NCBI RefSeq assembly: GCF_010119235.1
Contig: NZ_JAAATZ010000001.1
Span: 1,146,501 to 1,210,500 of the forward strand
From: Flavobacterium phycosphaerae
Lineage (GTDB): Bacteria > Bacteroidota > Bacteroidia > Flavobacteriales > Flavobacteriaceae
Direction of reading: 5' to 3'
Length of the DNA: 64,000 nucleotides
Made by a program: the position numbers and the translations under genes. The notes under the pieces are model-generated. The model was not told where the DNA came from and searched no databases. It worked only from the letters and a program-made list of their open reading frames with translations. Shown here one piece after another: positions 18,296 to 29,736 of this stretch; within the stretch, counting starts at the first letter, position 1, and every line of letters begins with the position of its first letter.

Positions 18296-18349
18296 ACAAT
18301 TCACAATTCACAATTCACAATTCACAATTCACAATTCACAATTCACAAT
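18296..18349 (+). repeat. Tandem heptamer repeat (ACAATTC, 7.7 copies)
   Basis: Seven exact copies of ACAATTC plus a partial copy end one base before the ATG of pepP. The array fills the whole predicted 5' untranslated region and does not disturb a reading frame. Confidence 0.97.
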
Positions 18350-18350
18350 C

Positions 18351-19643
18351 ATGAAATACCATCAAATAGACCGCAATTTGTTCGTTAAAAACAGAGCAAA
18401 ATTTACGGCACAAATGAAACCTAACAGCGTAGCTGTATTCAATTCTAATGATATCTATCCGGTTTCTGCCGACAGCACCTTGCCGTTTGCCCAGCATCGC
18501 GATATTTTTTATTTAAGCGGAGTGGATCAAGAGGAAAGCATATTGTTGCTTTTTCCGGATGCGCCTTATGAACACTTGAAAGAAATTCTTTTTCTGAAAG
18601 AAACTAACGAACATATTGCTATTTGGGAAGGCGAAAAGCTAACCAAAGACCGCGCTTTCGAGGTATCCGGTATCAAATCAGTAATCTGGTTGCAGGATTT
18701 TCACAAAACCTTGAAAGAGGTCATGGCCTATACCGAAACCATGTATATCAATACCAATGAGCACTACCGCGCCACTATTGAAACCGAAACCCGCGAAGCC
18801 CGCTTTGTCAAATGGTGGAAAGAAAGCTATCCGGCGCATAAAGTCGAAAAGTCAAATCCTATTCTGCAACGCCTGCGTTCGATTAAAGAAAGTGAAGAAC
18901 TCGATTTAATCCAAAAAGCTTGCGACATCACTGAAAAAGGCTACCGTCGTGTCTTGAATTTCGTTAAACCTAACGTAATGGAATACGAAATCGAAGCGGA
19001 GTTTGCTCACGAATTCCTGAGAAATCGTTCGAAAGGATTTGCCTATACGCCTATCATTGCTTCGGGTAACAATGCCAACGTGTTGCACTATATTGAAAAC
19101 AATCAGCAATGCAAAGCCGGTGATTTGATTTTGTTGGATGTAGGGGCCGAATACGCCAACTATTCCAGCGATATGACTCGTATGGTGCCGGTTTCCGGTC
19201 GCTTTACCGACCGTCAAAAAGAAGTGTATAATGCCGTTTTACGTGTTAAAAACGAAGCTACTAAAATGCTGGTACCGGGCACACTTTGGAAACAATACCA
19301 TGTTGAGGTGGGCAAAATCATGACATCTGAATTATTAGGGTTAGGTTTAATAGACAAAGCCGATGTGCAAAACGAAAACCCGGATTGGCCGGCCTACAAA
19401 AAATACTTCATGCACGGTACCTCACACCACATGGGCTTAGATACACACGATTATGGTTTGTTGCATGAACCAATGCAAGCCAATATGGTTTTCACCGTAG
19501 AACCGGGCATCTATATTCCTGCCGAAGGATTTGGAATTCGAATAGAAGACGATATGGTCATTCAGGAAAAAGGAGAAGCCTTCAACTTGATGAGAAATAT
19601 TCCGATAGAAGTAGAGGAGATTGAATCAATCATGAATTCCTAA
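18351..19643 (+). CDS. pepP: Xaa-Pro aminopeptidase (M24B)
   Basis: 430 residues, the normal length for aminopeptidase P, which removes an N-terminal residue before proline. The N-terminal AMP_N domain covers about residues 1-150. The metal ligands of the pita-bread domain are seen in LLDVGAEYANYSSDMTR (two Asp), HGTSHHMGLD (His), FTVEPGIYI (Glu) and GIRIEDD (Glu). The ATG follows a heptamer repeat array directly; a GCCATTTGGC site and a -7 box lie upstream. A terminator follows. Confidence 0.95.
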   Translation: MKYHQIDRNLFVKNRAKFTAQMKPNSVAVFNSNDIYPVSADSTLPFAQHRDIFYLSGVDQEESILLLFPDAPYEHLKEILFLKETNEHIAIWEGEKLTKDRAFEVSGIKSVIWLQDFHKTLKEVMAYTETMYINTNEHYRATIETETREARFVKWWKESYPAHKVEKSNPILQRLRSIKESEELDLIQKACDITEKGYRRVLNFVKPNVMEYEIEAEFAHEFLRNRSKGFAYTPIIASGNNANVLHYIENNQQCKAGDLILLDVGAEYANYSSDMTRMVPVSGRFTDRQKEVYNAVLRVKNEATKMLVPGTLWKQYHVEVGKIMTSELLGLGLIDKADVQNENPDWPAYKKYFMHGTSHHMGLDTHDYGLLHEPMQANMVFTVEPGIYIPAEGFGIRIEDDMVIQEKGEAFNLMRNIPIEVEEIESIMNS

Positions 19644-19658
19644 AACAGCATAAATACC

Positions 19659-19690
19659 AAACGGCTCACTAAAGTGGGTCGTTTTTGTTT
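19659..19690 (+). terminator. Terminator after pepP
   Basis: AAACGGCTCAC pairs with GTGGGTCGTTT (two G-T pairs) around TAAA and is followed by T-rich DNA. It lies between convergent genes and may serve both. Confidence 0.7.
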
Positions 19691-19694
19691 TTAA

Positions 19695-20087
19695 CTAAAC
19701 CGTCGGAATGGTTTCTACCAACACAGCATTCCCTTCTCTATCATAATAGGTGCAAGTCATTTTAGCCATAACCACTATCCATTTCTCTATACCCGATTTG
19801 GCACAGTCTTGCAGGAAAGTCATATAATCGGTATGGCCTTGTTGGTGCGCTTTTAAATCGGATTTGAATTGCTCACTATCGCAATCATGAGCCACAGTTA
19901 GTGTTTCTTTAAAACCTTCAGAAGCAATTTTATAATCCTGAGCCCCGTAATATTTAGTGTGATTATCAAAAACAAACGTTTCAAACGAAGTAACACCAAG
20001 CGCTATGATGTCTTGCATATACCGAGGGAAATCGGCACCGCTTTTTACTTTGGCATGCGCTTCCTTAATTTGAGAAATAGTGAACAT
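19695..20087 (-). CDS. DUF1398 family protein
   Basis: 130 residues, starting MFTISQIKEAHAKVKSGADFP. This N-terminal pattern, followed by YMQDIIALGVTSFETFVFD and a C-terminal KMTCTYYDREGNAVLVE, matches the DUF1398 family (E. coli YbcV-like). Function is unknown. It is a single gene, convergent with pepP and divergent from the alpha/beta hydrolase. Confidence 0.85.
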   Translation of the reverse strand: MFTISQIKEAHAKVKSGADFPRYMQDIIALGVTSFETFVFDNHTKYYGAQDYKIASEGFKETLTVAHDCDSEQFKSDLKAHQQGHTDYMTFLQDCAKSGIEKWIVVMAKMTCTYYDREGNAVLVETIPTV

Positions 20088-20239
20088 AAGATTTTAGTAT
20101 AGGGTTAGGAGACAAATATAATAGATAAAAAATTGTATGGATAAACCGGCTTTGAAAACGGGGTGTTTTATTTATCAACAACCTTTCCTGCATTCGCAAC
20201 GAAATACTATTTTTGAAACGAATATGGTTCCTTAACTCA

Positions 20240-21025
20240 GTGACTAAGCACATCATTTACAAAAACACCAAAATTGCTTATACCGATGAAGGTAAAGGCA
20301 CTGCTATAGTGTTATTGCACGGGTTCCTCGAAAACAAAAGCATGTGGAATGCCTTTGTGCCCGAGTTGGCCAAGAAGCATCGTGTCATCACGGTTGATTT
20401 ATTAGGTCATGGCGAAACCGAATGTCTGGGCTACGTTCACGTGATGGAAGATCAGGCGGATATGCTGTATGCCTTGATGCTGTTTCTCAAAATCAGAAAG
20501 ATGGTGCTGGTGGGTCATTCGATGGGCGGGTATGTAGCGCTGGCTTTCGCCGAATTGTATCCCGACCACGTTAAAGGATTATTCCTCCTAAACTCTACCT
20601 CAAGAGCTGATAGTCCCGAGCGTAAAGTAAACCGAGACCGAGCTGTAGTTTGTGTCAAACAAAATTACACCAGCTTCGTCAGCATATCAATCGCTAATTT
20701 ATTCAGCGAAGACAACCGAGAGCGTTTAGCCAAAGAAATTGAAAAAGTAAAGAAACAAGCGCTGAAAACACCTTTGCAGGGTATAGTAGCTTCCCTGGAA
20801 GGTATGAAAATACGCAAAGACCGCGAAGTGATACTCCATTTTGCACCCTATCCGATGCATTTAGTGTTGGGCAAAAAAGACGGTGTGCTTATCTACGAAG
20901 ACAATATCGACCAAATAGAAGGCACACAAGTCACAATCACCACTTTTCCTGACGGACACATGTCCCACATCGAAAATGAAAAAGAATTGAAATCTGTCTT
21001 ACTTGATTTTTTGAAGAAAGTTTAG
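20240..21025 (+). CDS. Alpha/beta-fold hydrolase
   Basis: 261 residues from a GTG start at 20240. A TTG at 20213 is in frame but overlaps a TAnnTTTG box (TATTTTTG, 20208-20215), which would place the transcript start downstream of it. Motifs are LLHGF (oxyanion hole region), DLLGHGET, the nucleophile elbow GHSMGGY with S94, and a C-terminal DGHMSH with the catalytic histidine. It is likely an esterase or lipase-type enzyme of unknown substrate. Its end overlaps the end of the AddB-like gene by 4 bp. Confidence 0.85.
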   Translation: MTKHIIYKNTKIAYTDEGKGTAIVLLHGFLENKSMWNAFVPELAKKHRVITVDLLGHGETECLGYVHVMEDQADMLYALMLFLKIRKMVLVGHSMGGYVALAFAELYPDHVKGLFLLNSTSRADSPERKVNRDRAVVCVKQNYTSFVSISIANLFSEDNRERLAKEIEKVKKQALKTPLQGIVASLEGMKIRKDREVILHFAPYPMHLVLGKKDGVLIYEDNIDQIEGTQVTITTFPDGHMSHIENEKELKSVLLDFLKKV

Positions 21026-23780
21026 TTGATTTTCTCCTCAAAAGGAACGTTGATATCCAAAATCTCCTGCAATAAAACAACGATTTGCTCTAAATAGTTT
21101 TCCATTACGTCAGCTGTAATTACGGCATTGGCTACATTGTCCTGCTTGCAATTAAAGGGTAAGAATCCTGATTTTAAATTCTTAAACGAAATGATTCCGG
21201 CTTCTATCTCAAGGCCTTTAGCTTGCTGTTCAAACATAAATGCATACGCCAGCACCTGAATAATTTTATCGTTTTTGATGTCTTCGGTCAAGCCGTTCCA
21301 GTCTTTTAAAGTCACATTTTTCAACTCTACCTTTCCGGTTTTATAATCAATTATTCTGATTTTTCCATCGCGTAGTTCAATGCGGTCTACATTTCCTTTA
21401 ATCAATACCGGAAAAGGCAAACGAGCATCTTCTAAGACCCTTTCAAAGGTAGCTTCCAAAGCTATAATTTGAACTTCTTCACCCTTTTCCAGAGCTTCCA
21501 GTTCGAGTTTAAGAAAGTTCAAGACATTGCGCTTGGCTACTTCAAAAGCCAGTAAGTTTCGCCCTTTTTTGATTTCACCTTCTTTGTATACTTCTTTAAA
21601 TTGTGCCACTACTTCAGCATCAATCTTTGTCACACAACTTTTAATATCCGACACAGTCAGGAGCCTTCCGATAAAGGGTTTGTACAATTCTTCCAAAGCG
21701 CCGTGAATAATAGTGCCCAAAGTATTTACCGCTATGTTTTCTTCTACTTCATCGGTTTCCGAAATACGCAACACCCGTTGAAAATAAAACTGTATCGGAT
21801 TACGGATATAAGTGGTCAACGAAGAAGGAGAGAATCCTTTTTCGGCAATTTCGCGTAAGCGATTTAAAACACTTTCTGTTTTGGGAATCACAATAGGTTC
21901 GTGTGCTATATTGGGTACATCAGGATTGTAATGATGAAAAGACAAGTGATGATTCGACTGTTGTTCCACTTCCAATTGGGTGATGAAGCGGCTTTTTTCT
22001 CCGGCATCAAATCCTTCGCTGTCGGCATTATAAATCAGATAAATGTTTTTGGCGCGTTGTAGCAAATGATAGAAGTGATAGGTGTAAATGGCGTCCTTTT
22101 CTTTGTAAGTCGGTAAACCCAATTCCCGTTTTACATCATATGGTATAAACGAATTGGTGCTTTTACCGGCCGGGAACTTTCCTTCATTGACTGAGGTGAT
22201 GATAACGGTTTCAAAATCAAGTACGCGACTTTCTAACACGCCCATGATTTGTAAACCGGTTAGCGGTTCCCCTTCAAAGGAAACTTCTGCCATGTCTATT
22301 ACTTGTTTGTAAATAGCGTGAAGGGTTTTGAGATCATCTATCATTTGATGTTGCTCAAAATAGGAAGTCATTTTGTTAATGACTTTAAAAACCGAATAGA
22401 CAAAGGCATGAGTGATTTTTTCTTCTTCGTTTTCGTAGCTCAGGTTGGCTTTAATTTGAAGTAAGATTTGCGACAAATTCTCTAAAACAGCCACCGCAGT
22501 GGTGTCCCATTTTTGAAACAACAATTGAAATAATTCGTTGCCATCGGGATGGAGTTCCTGTAGCTTTTTATGACTAATAAAGGAATAGTTATTCTTATTG
22601 ATTTTGTTTACTAAATCACCGGCATACACAAACGGCTCAATCAACGGATGGGTTAAGATGTCTAACACATCTTTATAATACAACACATAATTAATAGGGT
22701 TTCTGGCTAAGGCGTTGTTGTGTAGCTTGAATAATTTGCTGATAAGCAACTGTGCCGGATTGTTTTTGCTTGAGAATCCCATGGTGATATTCAAAGCATC
22801 AACAGTATTGGGTAACGAATGCAAAACCGGAAGCAAAAGATTCTCTTCTCCCAGTACCAATGCTACATTTTGCAAATTGGTGCCGGATTCCTTAGCGTGT
22901 TTTTCAATAATGCTTCCGGCAATTTTAGCCTGACCAATAGATTTGGACGTAGCAATCACCTGAATGTTTTTGGTTTCAGTAAAATCGTTGACCATCCATT
23001 CGTAAGGATGTGTTTTATAGTAAATCCAATCCGATTTAAATTTGCGTTGAAACAACCCAGCATCATGGAATCTATCGTGCAACAAAGTTTCGTCGATGTC
23101 CCAATATATTTTGGCTTTATCTAAAGCTAATAAATGCTGAATAATCTTTTCCTCTGCCTGATTAAGCGCATTGAATCCGGCAAAGACAAATTGACTGTTA
23201 TTGTTTTCAGAAAAATGGTTCAGGTTTTCAACTGCTTCTCGATAAATTAAACCCTGATAGCCGATGCCTTTGTTAAGTAGGCAGTTGTAAAGAGCGTCAT
23301 AGTATTCAGGAAGTTTTTTCCAAAAGAGCAAATAGTTTTCTATCAGCTCCGTTCTTTTGTTGATGTCAACCGCCCAATGTTCTATTTCTTTGATGTTTTC
23401 AAGGTATTTCAGCACATGATTCGGATCAAGTAAGTAGCGGTCTATTTCATTGAAATCTTGTAATAACGTTTTGGCCCAATTGGCAAAGGTTTCAAAAGAT
23501 TCTTGTTGGTTTTTTCGGTTATGGAAAGATAGACTTCATAAAATTCGAAAAGTATTTCAACGCTGTCAATGGAGCGAATGCCTGCAATGTCTTGGATGAA
23601 TTCTTCAATGCTGATGATGTCTGGTGCAAAACTATTACCGGTCACTAACTTTTTGAATTCTTCTAACAGGAAAACTTTCGCTCTTTTATTGGGTAAGACA
23701 ATAATTAATTCTGATAAGGTATCAGAATGGGTCTTTAAAATTTCCTGAGCAAGTTGGTGAAGAAAGGTGGGTTTAGACAT
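21022..23780 (-). pseudogene. AddB-like PD-(D/E)XK nuclease/inactivated helicase, frameshifted
   Basis: Two segments in different frames make one protein: 23780 to the shift (MSKPTFLHQLAQEILKTHSD...) and the rest down to 21022. The first frame stops early at 112 residues. Adding one A to the A6 run on the minus strand (T6 at 23510-23515) restores E-K-N-Q-Q-E-S and a 919-residue frame. The C-terminus carries the PD-(D/E)XK nuclease (GTIIHGALEELY, IRIIDYKTGKVE), and an early IIVLPNKRAKVFL stretch corresponds to the AddB helicase-like part. It partners with the AddA-like gene at 26587-29736 in double-strand break repair. Either an assembly error or a true loss of function. Confidence 0.85.
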
Positions 23781-23793
23781 GCTATAAAAATAA

Positions 23794-23822
23794 AAAAACG
23801 CCCCGAATTCGGAGCGTTTTTT
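23794..23822 (-). terminator. Terminator of ompA
   Basis: AAAACGCTCCGAA pairs with TTCGGGGCGTTTT on the minus strand with a T-run after it; one G-T pair. Confidence 0.8.
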
Positions 23823-23843
23823 AGAAAGTATTTTGAGAGGAAA

Positions 23844-25238
23844 TTATTTTACTAATTTCACTTCAACTCTTCTGTTGTTAGCTTTACCAGCTTTAGTTTT
23901 GTTGGTATCGATTGGTTTAGATTCACCGAAACCTACAGATGATAATCTGTCAGAAGCGATACCGTTTTCAATTAAGTAATTTTTAACGGCAGCAGCTCTG
24001 TCTTCAGATAATTTTTGGTTAGCAGCGTCTTTACCATCACTATCCGTGTGACCTTCAATACTGAATTTAGAAGAAGGGTATTCTTTTAAGATTGCAGTGA
24101 TTGATTGTAATACTGGGTAAGTTTGTTGTTGAAAAGTTGCTTTACCTGAGTTGAACAAGATAGTTTTAGCGTAGTCATTTAATCTTTTAACTACTTCGTC
24201 AGATACTTCAGGACAACCGTTGTTAGCTACAGTACCAGCTACATCCGGACATTTGTCATCTTTATCTAAAACTTTATCACCATCTCTATCTGGCCAAGGA
24301 CAACCTGCGTTTTCTTTTGGACCTTTTACTTCTGGACATTTATCCGATTTGTCAGTGATTCCGTCACCGTCAGCATCAGGACATCCACCTAAAGATTTCA
24401 AACCAGCCACTTCAGGACAAGCATCATCTTTATCAGCAATTCCGTCACCGTCTGTATCAGGACAACCGTTGAATTCAGCAGGACCAGCGATTTCAGGACA
24501 AGCATCATCTTTATCAGCAATTCCGTCAGCATCTGTATCAGGACAACCGTTGAATTGTTTTAAACCAGCTACTTCAGGACAAGCGTCGTCTTTGTCATAA
24601 ATTCCGTCACCATCTGTATCTTTTCCACCAAATTTGAAAGTAAGACCAGCAAAGTGTTGCATGTGAGATGGCATATCTTCACGTACATCTTCGAAAGATT
24701 GTTTGTAAGTAGAACGAACAGATAAACCTACAGTTTCAGTGAACCAGTAAGTTAACCCTAAACCTCCGTTTAATGTACCAGCATGAGCATCGTCACCAAA
24801 CCAGGTGTAACCTCCACCAATGTGGATAGATGGATCGATAGTTTTAGATTTAATCAAATTCATTAAACTATAGTTGATTACTCCATCAAACGCATAATAG
24901 TTTAAATCACCAGGATTTACTACTTCATAAGGACCTTCAGCTACTCTTGGAAGTACATACTTCGTAATTTTGTTTACCGATCCGGTAACACCGAATGAGA
25001 AATTGTCACCAACGTACTTAGACACGTTGACATACGACACTGAAGGAAGAATGTTCCAGTTGTCTTTAGCATTAAAATACTGTGATAACTGATCTTCTAA
25101 TTTAGATGCAGCACTAACTCTTGTGTCTACTGCGTTAACCCCAAACGAAATCGCCCAAGGATTGTTGCTGTCTTGAGCTTGTGAGCTGAAACCAGCCAAC
25201 AATAGCATAACAACGAATAATTTGTTAAGATGTTTCAT
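23844..25238 (-). CDS. OmpA-family outer membrane protein with thrombospondin type-3 repeats
   Basis: 464 residues from the ATG at 25238 ([16 protein letters not shown]); an upstream ATG at 25277 would add residues across the promoter and is rejected. A signal peptide (about 1-22) is followed by an outer-membrane beta-barrel-like N-terminal half to residue 205. Five calcium-binding type-3 repeats of the form [16 protein letters not shown] run from about 207 to 345. The OmpA peptidoglycan-binding domain follows (355-464, [18 protein letters not shown]). It links outer membrane and cell wall and is likely abundant, given the consensus promoter at 25274-25304. Confidence 0.93.
   Translation of the reverse strand: MKHLNKLFVVMLLLAGFSSQAQDSNNPWAISFGVNAVDTRVSAASKLEDQLSQYFNAKDNWNILPSVSYVNVSKYVGDNFSFGVTGSVNKITKYVLPRVAEGPYEVVNPGDLNYYAFDGVINYSLMNLIKSKTIDPSIHIGGGYTWFGDDAHAGTLNGGLGLTYWFTETVGLSVRSTYKQSFEDVREDMPSHMQHFAGLTFKFGGKDTDGDGIYDKDDACPEVAGLKQFNGCPDTDADGIADKDDACPEIAGPAEFNGCPDTDGDGIADKDDACPEVAGLKSLGGCPDADGDGITDKSDKCPEVKGPKENAGCPWPDRDGDKVLDKDDKCPDVAGTVANNGCPEVSDEVVKRLNDYAKTILFNSGKATFQQQTYPVLQSITAILKEYPSSKFSIEGHTDSDGKDAANQKLSEDRAAAVKNYLIENGIASDRLSSVGFGESKPIDTNKTKAGKANNRRVEVKLVK
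24224..24620 (-). repeat. DNA repeats encoding the thrombospondin type-3 modules
   Basis: About five imperfect direct repeats of roughly 75-80 bp; the central two are nearly identical at the DNA level around 24410-24570. Recombination could change the copy number in frame. Confidence 0.8.
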
Positions 25239-25273
25239 ACTTAATTTGATTAGATTATAATAATTATAATAGA

Positions 25274-25304
25274 GCAAAAGTAATACGTATTAATATAATA
25301 TCAA
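25274..25304 (-). promoter_or_regulatory. Consensus promoter of ompA
   Basis: TTTG (25301-25304), 19 bp and TACTTTTG (25274-25281) on the minus strand match TTTG-N19-TAnnTTTG exactly, 36 bp before the ATG. Confidence 0.75.
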
Positions 25305-25370
25305 AATGTTATGGTTAAAATATGGAAATTATATAAGCATTCCGATAAATTATGGAAATCAGGCACTTAA

Positions 25371-26561
25371 TTAAATAACCTTTAGCATCTTTCCAACTTC
25401 TGTAAATGCATTTATGGCCTGATCTAAATGTTCCTTTGTATGAGCCGCAGATAATTGAACTCTGATTCGGGCTTTGTCTTTAGGCACTACCGGATAAAAG
25501 AATCCAATTACGTAAATACCCTTTTTTAATAACTCATCCGCCATGATTTGTGATAACTTAGCGTCATAAAGCATAACCGGTACTATGGCTGAGTCACCGT
25601 CAATGATATCAAGCCCTGCCGCTTTCATACCGGCTTTGAAATAGTTGGTGTTCCATTCGAGTTTATCTCTCAAGGTCGTGTCTTTTTCTAAAAGTTCGAA
25701 GACCTTGATGGAAGCCCCAACTATAGCGGGAGCTAAAGAATTAGAAAACAAATAAGGGCGCGAACGCTGACGTAAAATTTCAATCACTTCTTTCTTGGCT
25801 GTAGTGTAACCTCCCATAGCACCACCTAATGCTTTTCCTAAAGTTCCGGTGATGATGTCCACTCTGCCCATTACGCCTTTGGCTTCCAGTGTGCCTTTTC
25901 CGGTAGCCCCAATGAATCCGGCGGCATGACATTCATCCACCATAACCAAAGCGTCATATTGATCGGCTAAATCACAGATTTTGTCTAATGGGGCCACCAA
26001 GCCATCCATAGAGAAAACACCATCAGTAACGATAAGTTTGAAACGATGTCCGGCTTCTACCGCTTTTTTCAATTGATTTTCCAAATCTTCCATGTTGGAA
26101 TTTTCATAACGATAACGCGCTGCTTTGCACAAACGAACCCCGTCAATAATGGAAGCATGATTCAAACTATCCGAAATAATACAGTCTTCTTCGCCCAATA
26201 AAGGTTCGAAAACACCGCCATTAGCATCAAAAGCGGCAGCATACAAAATGGTGTCTTCGGTGCCGTAGAAATTGGCTATTTTTTGTTCCAATGTTTTATG
26301 AATATCTTGTGTTCCGCAGATGAAACGTACTGATGACATTCCGAAACCATGAGAATCTAAAGCATCTTTCGCTGCCTGAATTACTTCGGGGTGTGAGGAT
26401 AAGCCCAAATAGTTATTGGCACAAAAGTTCAAAACCGTTTTGCCGTTTACAGTAATTTCCGCTCCTTGTGGTGAAGTAATAATTCTTTCTCTCTTAAAAA
26501 TACCGTTTTGCTCAATGGTATTCAGTTCGTTTTGTAAGTGTTGTTGAATTTTTCCGTACAT
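25371..26561 (-). CDS. kbl: Glycine C-acetyltransferase (2-amino-3-ketobutyrate CoA ligase)
   Basis: 396 residues, the usual length. It is a PLP enzyme of the alpha-oxoamine synthase family; the PLP lysine sits in GTLGKALGG and the aspartate in VDECHAAGF. The N-terminal [26 protein letters not shown] and [18 protein letters not shown] fit Kbl rather than BioF or serine palmitoyltransferase. It cleaves 2-amino-3-ketobutyrate with CoA into glycine and acetyl-CoA in threonine breakdown. The partner threonine dehydrogenase (tdh) is not nearby. Confidence 0.95.
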   Translation of the reverse strand: MYGKIQQHLQNELNTIEQNGIFKRERIITSPQGAEITVNGKTVLNFCANNYLGLSSHPEVIQAAKDALDSHGFGMSSVRFICGTQDIHKTLEQKIANFYGTEDTILYAAAFDANGGVFEPLLGEEDCIISDSLNHASIIDGVRLCKAARYRYENSNMEDLENQLKKAVEAGHRFKLIVTDGVFSMDGLVAPLDKICDLADQYDALVMVDECHAAGFIGATGKGTLEAKGVMGRVDIITGTLGKALGGAMGGYTTAKKEVIEILRQRSRPYLFSNSLAPAIVGASIKVFELLEKDTTLRDKLEWNTNYFKAGMKAAGLDIIDGDSAIVPVMLYDAKLSQIMADELLKKGIYVIGFFYPVVPKDKARIRVQLSAAHTKEHLDQAINAFTEVGKMLKVI

Positions 26562-26586
26562 GGTAATTGTTTGTAGTTTGTTTAGC

Positions 26587-29500
26587 TTACAAATTTACTA
26601 TTTCCAGCCTTTCCCCAATATAAACTAATGTCTTTTTAGTGACTTTAAACCCCATTTTTTCAATAGCATTTTGGTAATTTTCCAATTGTGCAGTGTATTT
26701 GGCTTGATGTACTCCGGTTTTGTAATCTAATAAATAAATTTCTTGGTTCTGATTGATAACCATCCTGTCCGGTTTTACTAAGCTTCCTTCTTTTTGAATG
26801 ATGGTCTTTTCGTTTAAAACAGTATTTTGATTAGAGAAAAACAGTTGCAAATCCTCATGATAGACTATCTCCCGAATTGTTTTTTCTACTGTTTCTTTTT
26901 GTGAAGTAATGATTAATCCGTTTTCTATGGCTTTAATTAGAGCCAAATCAATATCCTCTTTAGTTTTAACAAAAGATAAAATTTCGTGTAGAATATTCCC
27001 GTATTCAATAGCTTTTTGCTGTTTGGTATTCCACATCAAACTTTCGCGTTGGGCAATTTTGATATGCTTCGGATTTAAAGTGGCCGCCAATTGTGGAATG
27101 GTTTGCGTTGCGTCTAGAAGTTCTTTAGTCTCTGATAGTTTTTCAGGATTGCCAAAAGAATAAACCAATTTGTTTTCTTCAAAATCATTTGCTAAAAACT
27201 TGATGAAAAACGTTGCCATATTGTTTGGATATTCGCCCGATGTTTTGCTTCTGCTCTGCATCCCGGAAATAATATGTAATTGTTCTTCGGCACGAGTTAA
27301 GGCTACATACAACACATTGATGTTGTCCAGTAGTTCTTCTTGCTTTTTTTGTTGGTAAACCAAAGATGCTGCTTCGCCATAAGCTTCAACTTTGCTGTTT
27401 TTGTCAACTAAAGCTTTGGGTAAACCTACCTCTTCTTCATCGGCATTGAGCCACATTTTTTCACGGGGACCTTTGCTGTAATCCTCTTCGGCAAAAGGGA
27501 AAATAACTACCGGAAATTCTAATCCTTTCGACTTGTGAATAGTCATAATGCGAACTGCGTCATTGCCTTCCGGTGATGGGATGCTTAATTTTTCAGAGTT
27601 GTTATCCCAATAATACAGAAAATCCGAAACTCCGGCTTGGTTCTTAATATCGCGTTCCAAAACAATATCCAAAAAGAATTGCACATAAGCGTTTCGTTTT
27701 ACCATTGGAATCATTTTGGCGATGATGATTTCGGTAGCTTCATACAACGATTTTTTTCGAATATGTTGAAATGAAAAATCAATTCCAAAGCTTGATAACC
27801 ATGCTTGAAAATCGTCTTCTTTACTTTGTTCCATGCCTTGAGCAATGAAATCGTGAATCGCCAATACTTCTTGATGGGAAGCCAAGTAGTAAAGAAAATT
27901 AGCTTTCGATTGTAAATCGTTATTGTTTTTCAAAAAACGCAAAACGTTAATTATACTTTGCACTTCTGAAGACGCACCAAGTAATAAACTTTCCGAGGAC
28001 AAAATCGGAATACCGTTTTCGGTTAAATAATTCGCGACTGCAGTGCCGTGTGCTTTTTTTCGAGTCAGAATTACAATGTCTTTATAACGGAAACCCTTTT
28101 GTTGAACTTGACCAATCTTTTGTAAAGTGGCTTGTAAATACAACTCGTTTTTAGCTAAAGTTTCTTCTTCCTCAAAGATATCTTTTTCAATTTTGGGAAC
28201 AAAAGAAATGTTGACGTAACCTCCTGTTTTGGGATTGAACTTTTGATGACTATGATTTTGGTACAAATCTTTATAATCTTCATTCGAGAATTCATCAGCC
28301 AAAAAACCAAAGAACTTATTATTAAAAGCAATGACTTCGGAATAACTTCGGTAATTGGTTCCTAATGAAAATAACTCCTTACTTGGATTTACAAAAGGAT
28401 TTTTGGTTTTACTAAGTTCAATAAACTGTTCTGCTTTTCCACCACGCCAACGGTAGATAGATTGTTTCGGATCACCAACTATCATCAACGAACCCTGTTC
28501 TCCATTCAAATCTTCGCTGGCGAGTGCATTGTCAATCAATGGAATAAGGTTTTGCCACTGCATTTCAGAAGTATCCTGAAATTCATCAATAAAAAAATGG
28601 CGGTACTTTTCGCCCAAGCGTTCGTAAATAAATGGCGCCGGCTGGTTTTGAATCTGTTCGTTAATCAGCTTGTTGAACTCGGCAATAGAAAGTACATTTT
28701 GTTCTTTTTGGATTTTGGCCAATTCATTACTAACGGTATTCAGCAACGAAAGAGGCGTAATATTTTTGAGAAATGCTTCGTAGAAATTCTTTTTCTCCAT
28801 TTTTTTATAAATCGAAGACAAGATTTCGAGTAAATCAGGAATGATGCTTTCAATAATCGTTCGGTCAGAAGCGGTTTTATTTATGGCGATATCTTCAAAC
28901 TGATGAAATGTTTTGTTTTTTGGATTGAAATTTTTGTCTACTATACTTTTCAAATGGTTTGGAAAAGTTTCTCTTGAAAAAGATTTGCTGTCGATACCAT
29001 TTTTTGTTATTAAAAGTAAAGCTTCCGCTGCTAATTCGACTGTTTCAGCTTCTATTTGTGCGCAAAGTTCAGTGAGTTTGTTTTTGATTTCAATAAATTC
29101 GACTATGGTTTTGCTGTGAAAATGAGCCACTTCTTCGCGGTTGTTTTCGTTTAAAATCAACTTGCCGGTTTCCATAATGTCGCGCGACACGTCCCAAGAT
29201 TTATCATCATCGGTTTTTTCCATGGTAAAATCGACCAGCAAATTGGTCAACGTTTCATCTTCGCCGGCTTGGGCAATAATAGCGTCAATGGCTTCAGTTA
29301 ATAAGGTTTCGGTATCCAATGACACTTCAAAAGTGATGGGTAAATTCAAATCGTGAGCAAAGGCCCGAATAACTTTGTGCGTAAATTTATCAATGGTCGA
29401 AATGTCAAAAGCGGCATAATTGTGAATCAGGTTTTTGATAATGCTCTTGGCTTTTTCGGTAATGGTGGCCAAGGATAATCCGGTTTCTGCTTGAATGTCC

Positions 29501-29736
29501 TGCATCAATAACAAGGCTTTGGCGGAAGGGTTTACTTTGGCAAATTCAGAAAGACTGTCTATGACACGGCTTTTCATTTCGTGAACCGCTTTATTGGTAA
29601 ACGTGATAGCAAGAATATTGCGATAAGCATCGGGTTTTTTGGACAATAGAATAATTTTCAGATACTCTTTTACCAAAGTATAAGTTTTACCGGAACCGGC
29701 GGAAGCATCGTATATGGAGAAAGCTGGTTTTTGCAT
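26587..29736 (-). CDS. UvrD/AddA-like helicase with C-terminal nuclease domain
   Basis: 1049 residues. Walker A is ASAGSGKT (residues 11-18), Walker [14 protein letters not shown], and the later motifs [20 protein letters not shown] and [20 protein letters not shown] and [12 protein letters not shown] belong to superfamily 1A helicases. The C-terminus ends in a PD-(D/E)XK nuclease ([13 protein letters not shown]). With the AddB-like gene at 21022-23780 it forms an AddAB-type helicase-nuclease for recombinational repair of broken ends. Its ATG overlaps the upstream GNAT gene's stop (TAATG). Confidence 0.93.
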   Translation of the reverse strand: MQKPAFSIYDASAGSGKTYTLVKEYLKIILLSKKPDAYRNILAITFTNKAVHEMKSRVIDSLSEFAKVNPSAKALLLMQDIQAETGLSLATITEKAKSIIKNLIHNYAAFDISTIDKFTHKVIRAFAHDLNLPITFEVSLDTETLLTEAIDAIIAQAGEDETLTNLLVDFTMEKTDDDKSWDVSRDIMETGKLILNENNREEVAHFHSKTIVEFIEIKNKLTELCAQIEAETVELAAEALLLITKNGIDSKSFSRETFPNHLKSIVDKNFNPKNKTFHQFEDIAINKTASDRTIIESIIPDLLEILSSIYKKMEKKNFYEAFLKNITPLSLLNTVSNELAKIQKEQNVLSIAEFNKLINEQIQNQPAPFIYERLGEKYRHFFIDEFQDTSEMQWQNLIPLIDNALASEDLNGEQGSLMIVGDPKQSIYRWRGGKAEQFIELSKTKNPFVNPSKELFSLGTNYRSYSEVIAFNNKFFGFLADEFSNEDYKDLYQNHSHQKFNPKTGGYVNISFVPKIEKDIFEEEETLAKNELYLQATLQKIGQVQQKGFRYKDIVILTRKKAHGTAVANYLTENGIPILSSESLLLGASSEVQSIINVLRFLKNNNDLQSKANFLYYLASHQEVLAIHDFIAQGMEQSKEDDFQAWLSSFGIDFSFQHIRKKSLYEATEIIIAKMIPMVKRNAYVQFFLDIVLERDIKNQAGVSDFLYYWDNNSEKLSIPSPEGNDAVRIMTIHKSKGLEFPVVIFPFAEEDYSKGPREKMWLNADEEEVGLPKALVDKNSKVEAYGEAASLVYQQKKQEELLDNINVLYVALTRAEEQLHIISGMQSRSKTSGEYPNNMATFFIKFLANDFEENKLVYSFGNPEKLSETKELLDATQTIPQLAATLNPKHIKIAQRESLMWNTKQQKAIEYGNILHEILSFVKTKEDIDLALIKAIENGLIITSQKETVEKTIREIVYHEDLQLFFSNQNTVLNEKTIIQKEGSLVKPDRMVINQNQEIYLLDYKTGVHQAKYTAQLENYQNAIEKMGFKVTKKTLVYIGERLEIVNL

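Noticed and set aside
18296..18349. CRISPR-like array before pepP
   Set aside because: The units are 7 bp without spacers, so it is a simple tandem repeat.
23500..23520. Programmed -1 frameshift in the AddB-like gene
   Set aside because: The slippery A6 run exists but no downstream stimulatory structure or upstream Shine-Dalgarno was seen, and the other frameshifts in the window suggest a homopolymer error.
24220..24600. Open frame of 126 codons on the plus strand opposite the OmpA repeats
   Set aside because: Its repeats mirror the thrombospondin modules read in reverse; it has no independent signal and overlaps a clear gene.
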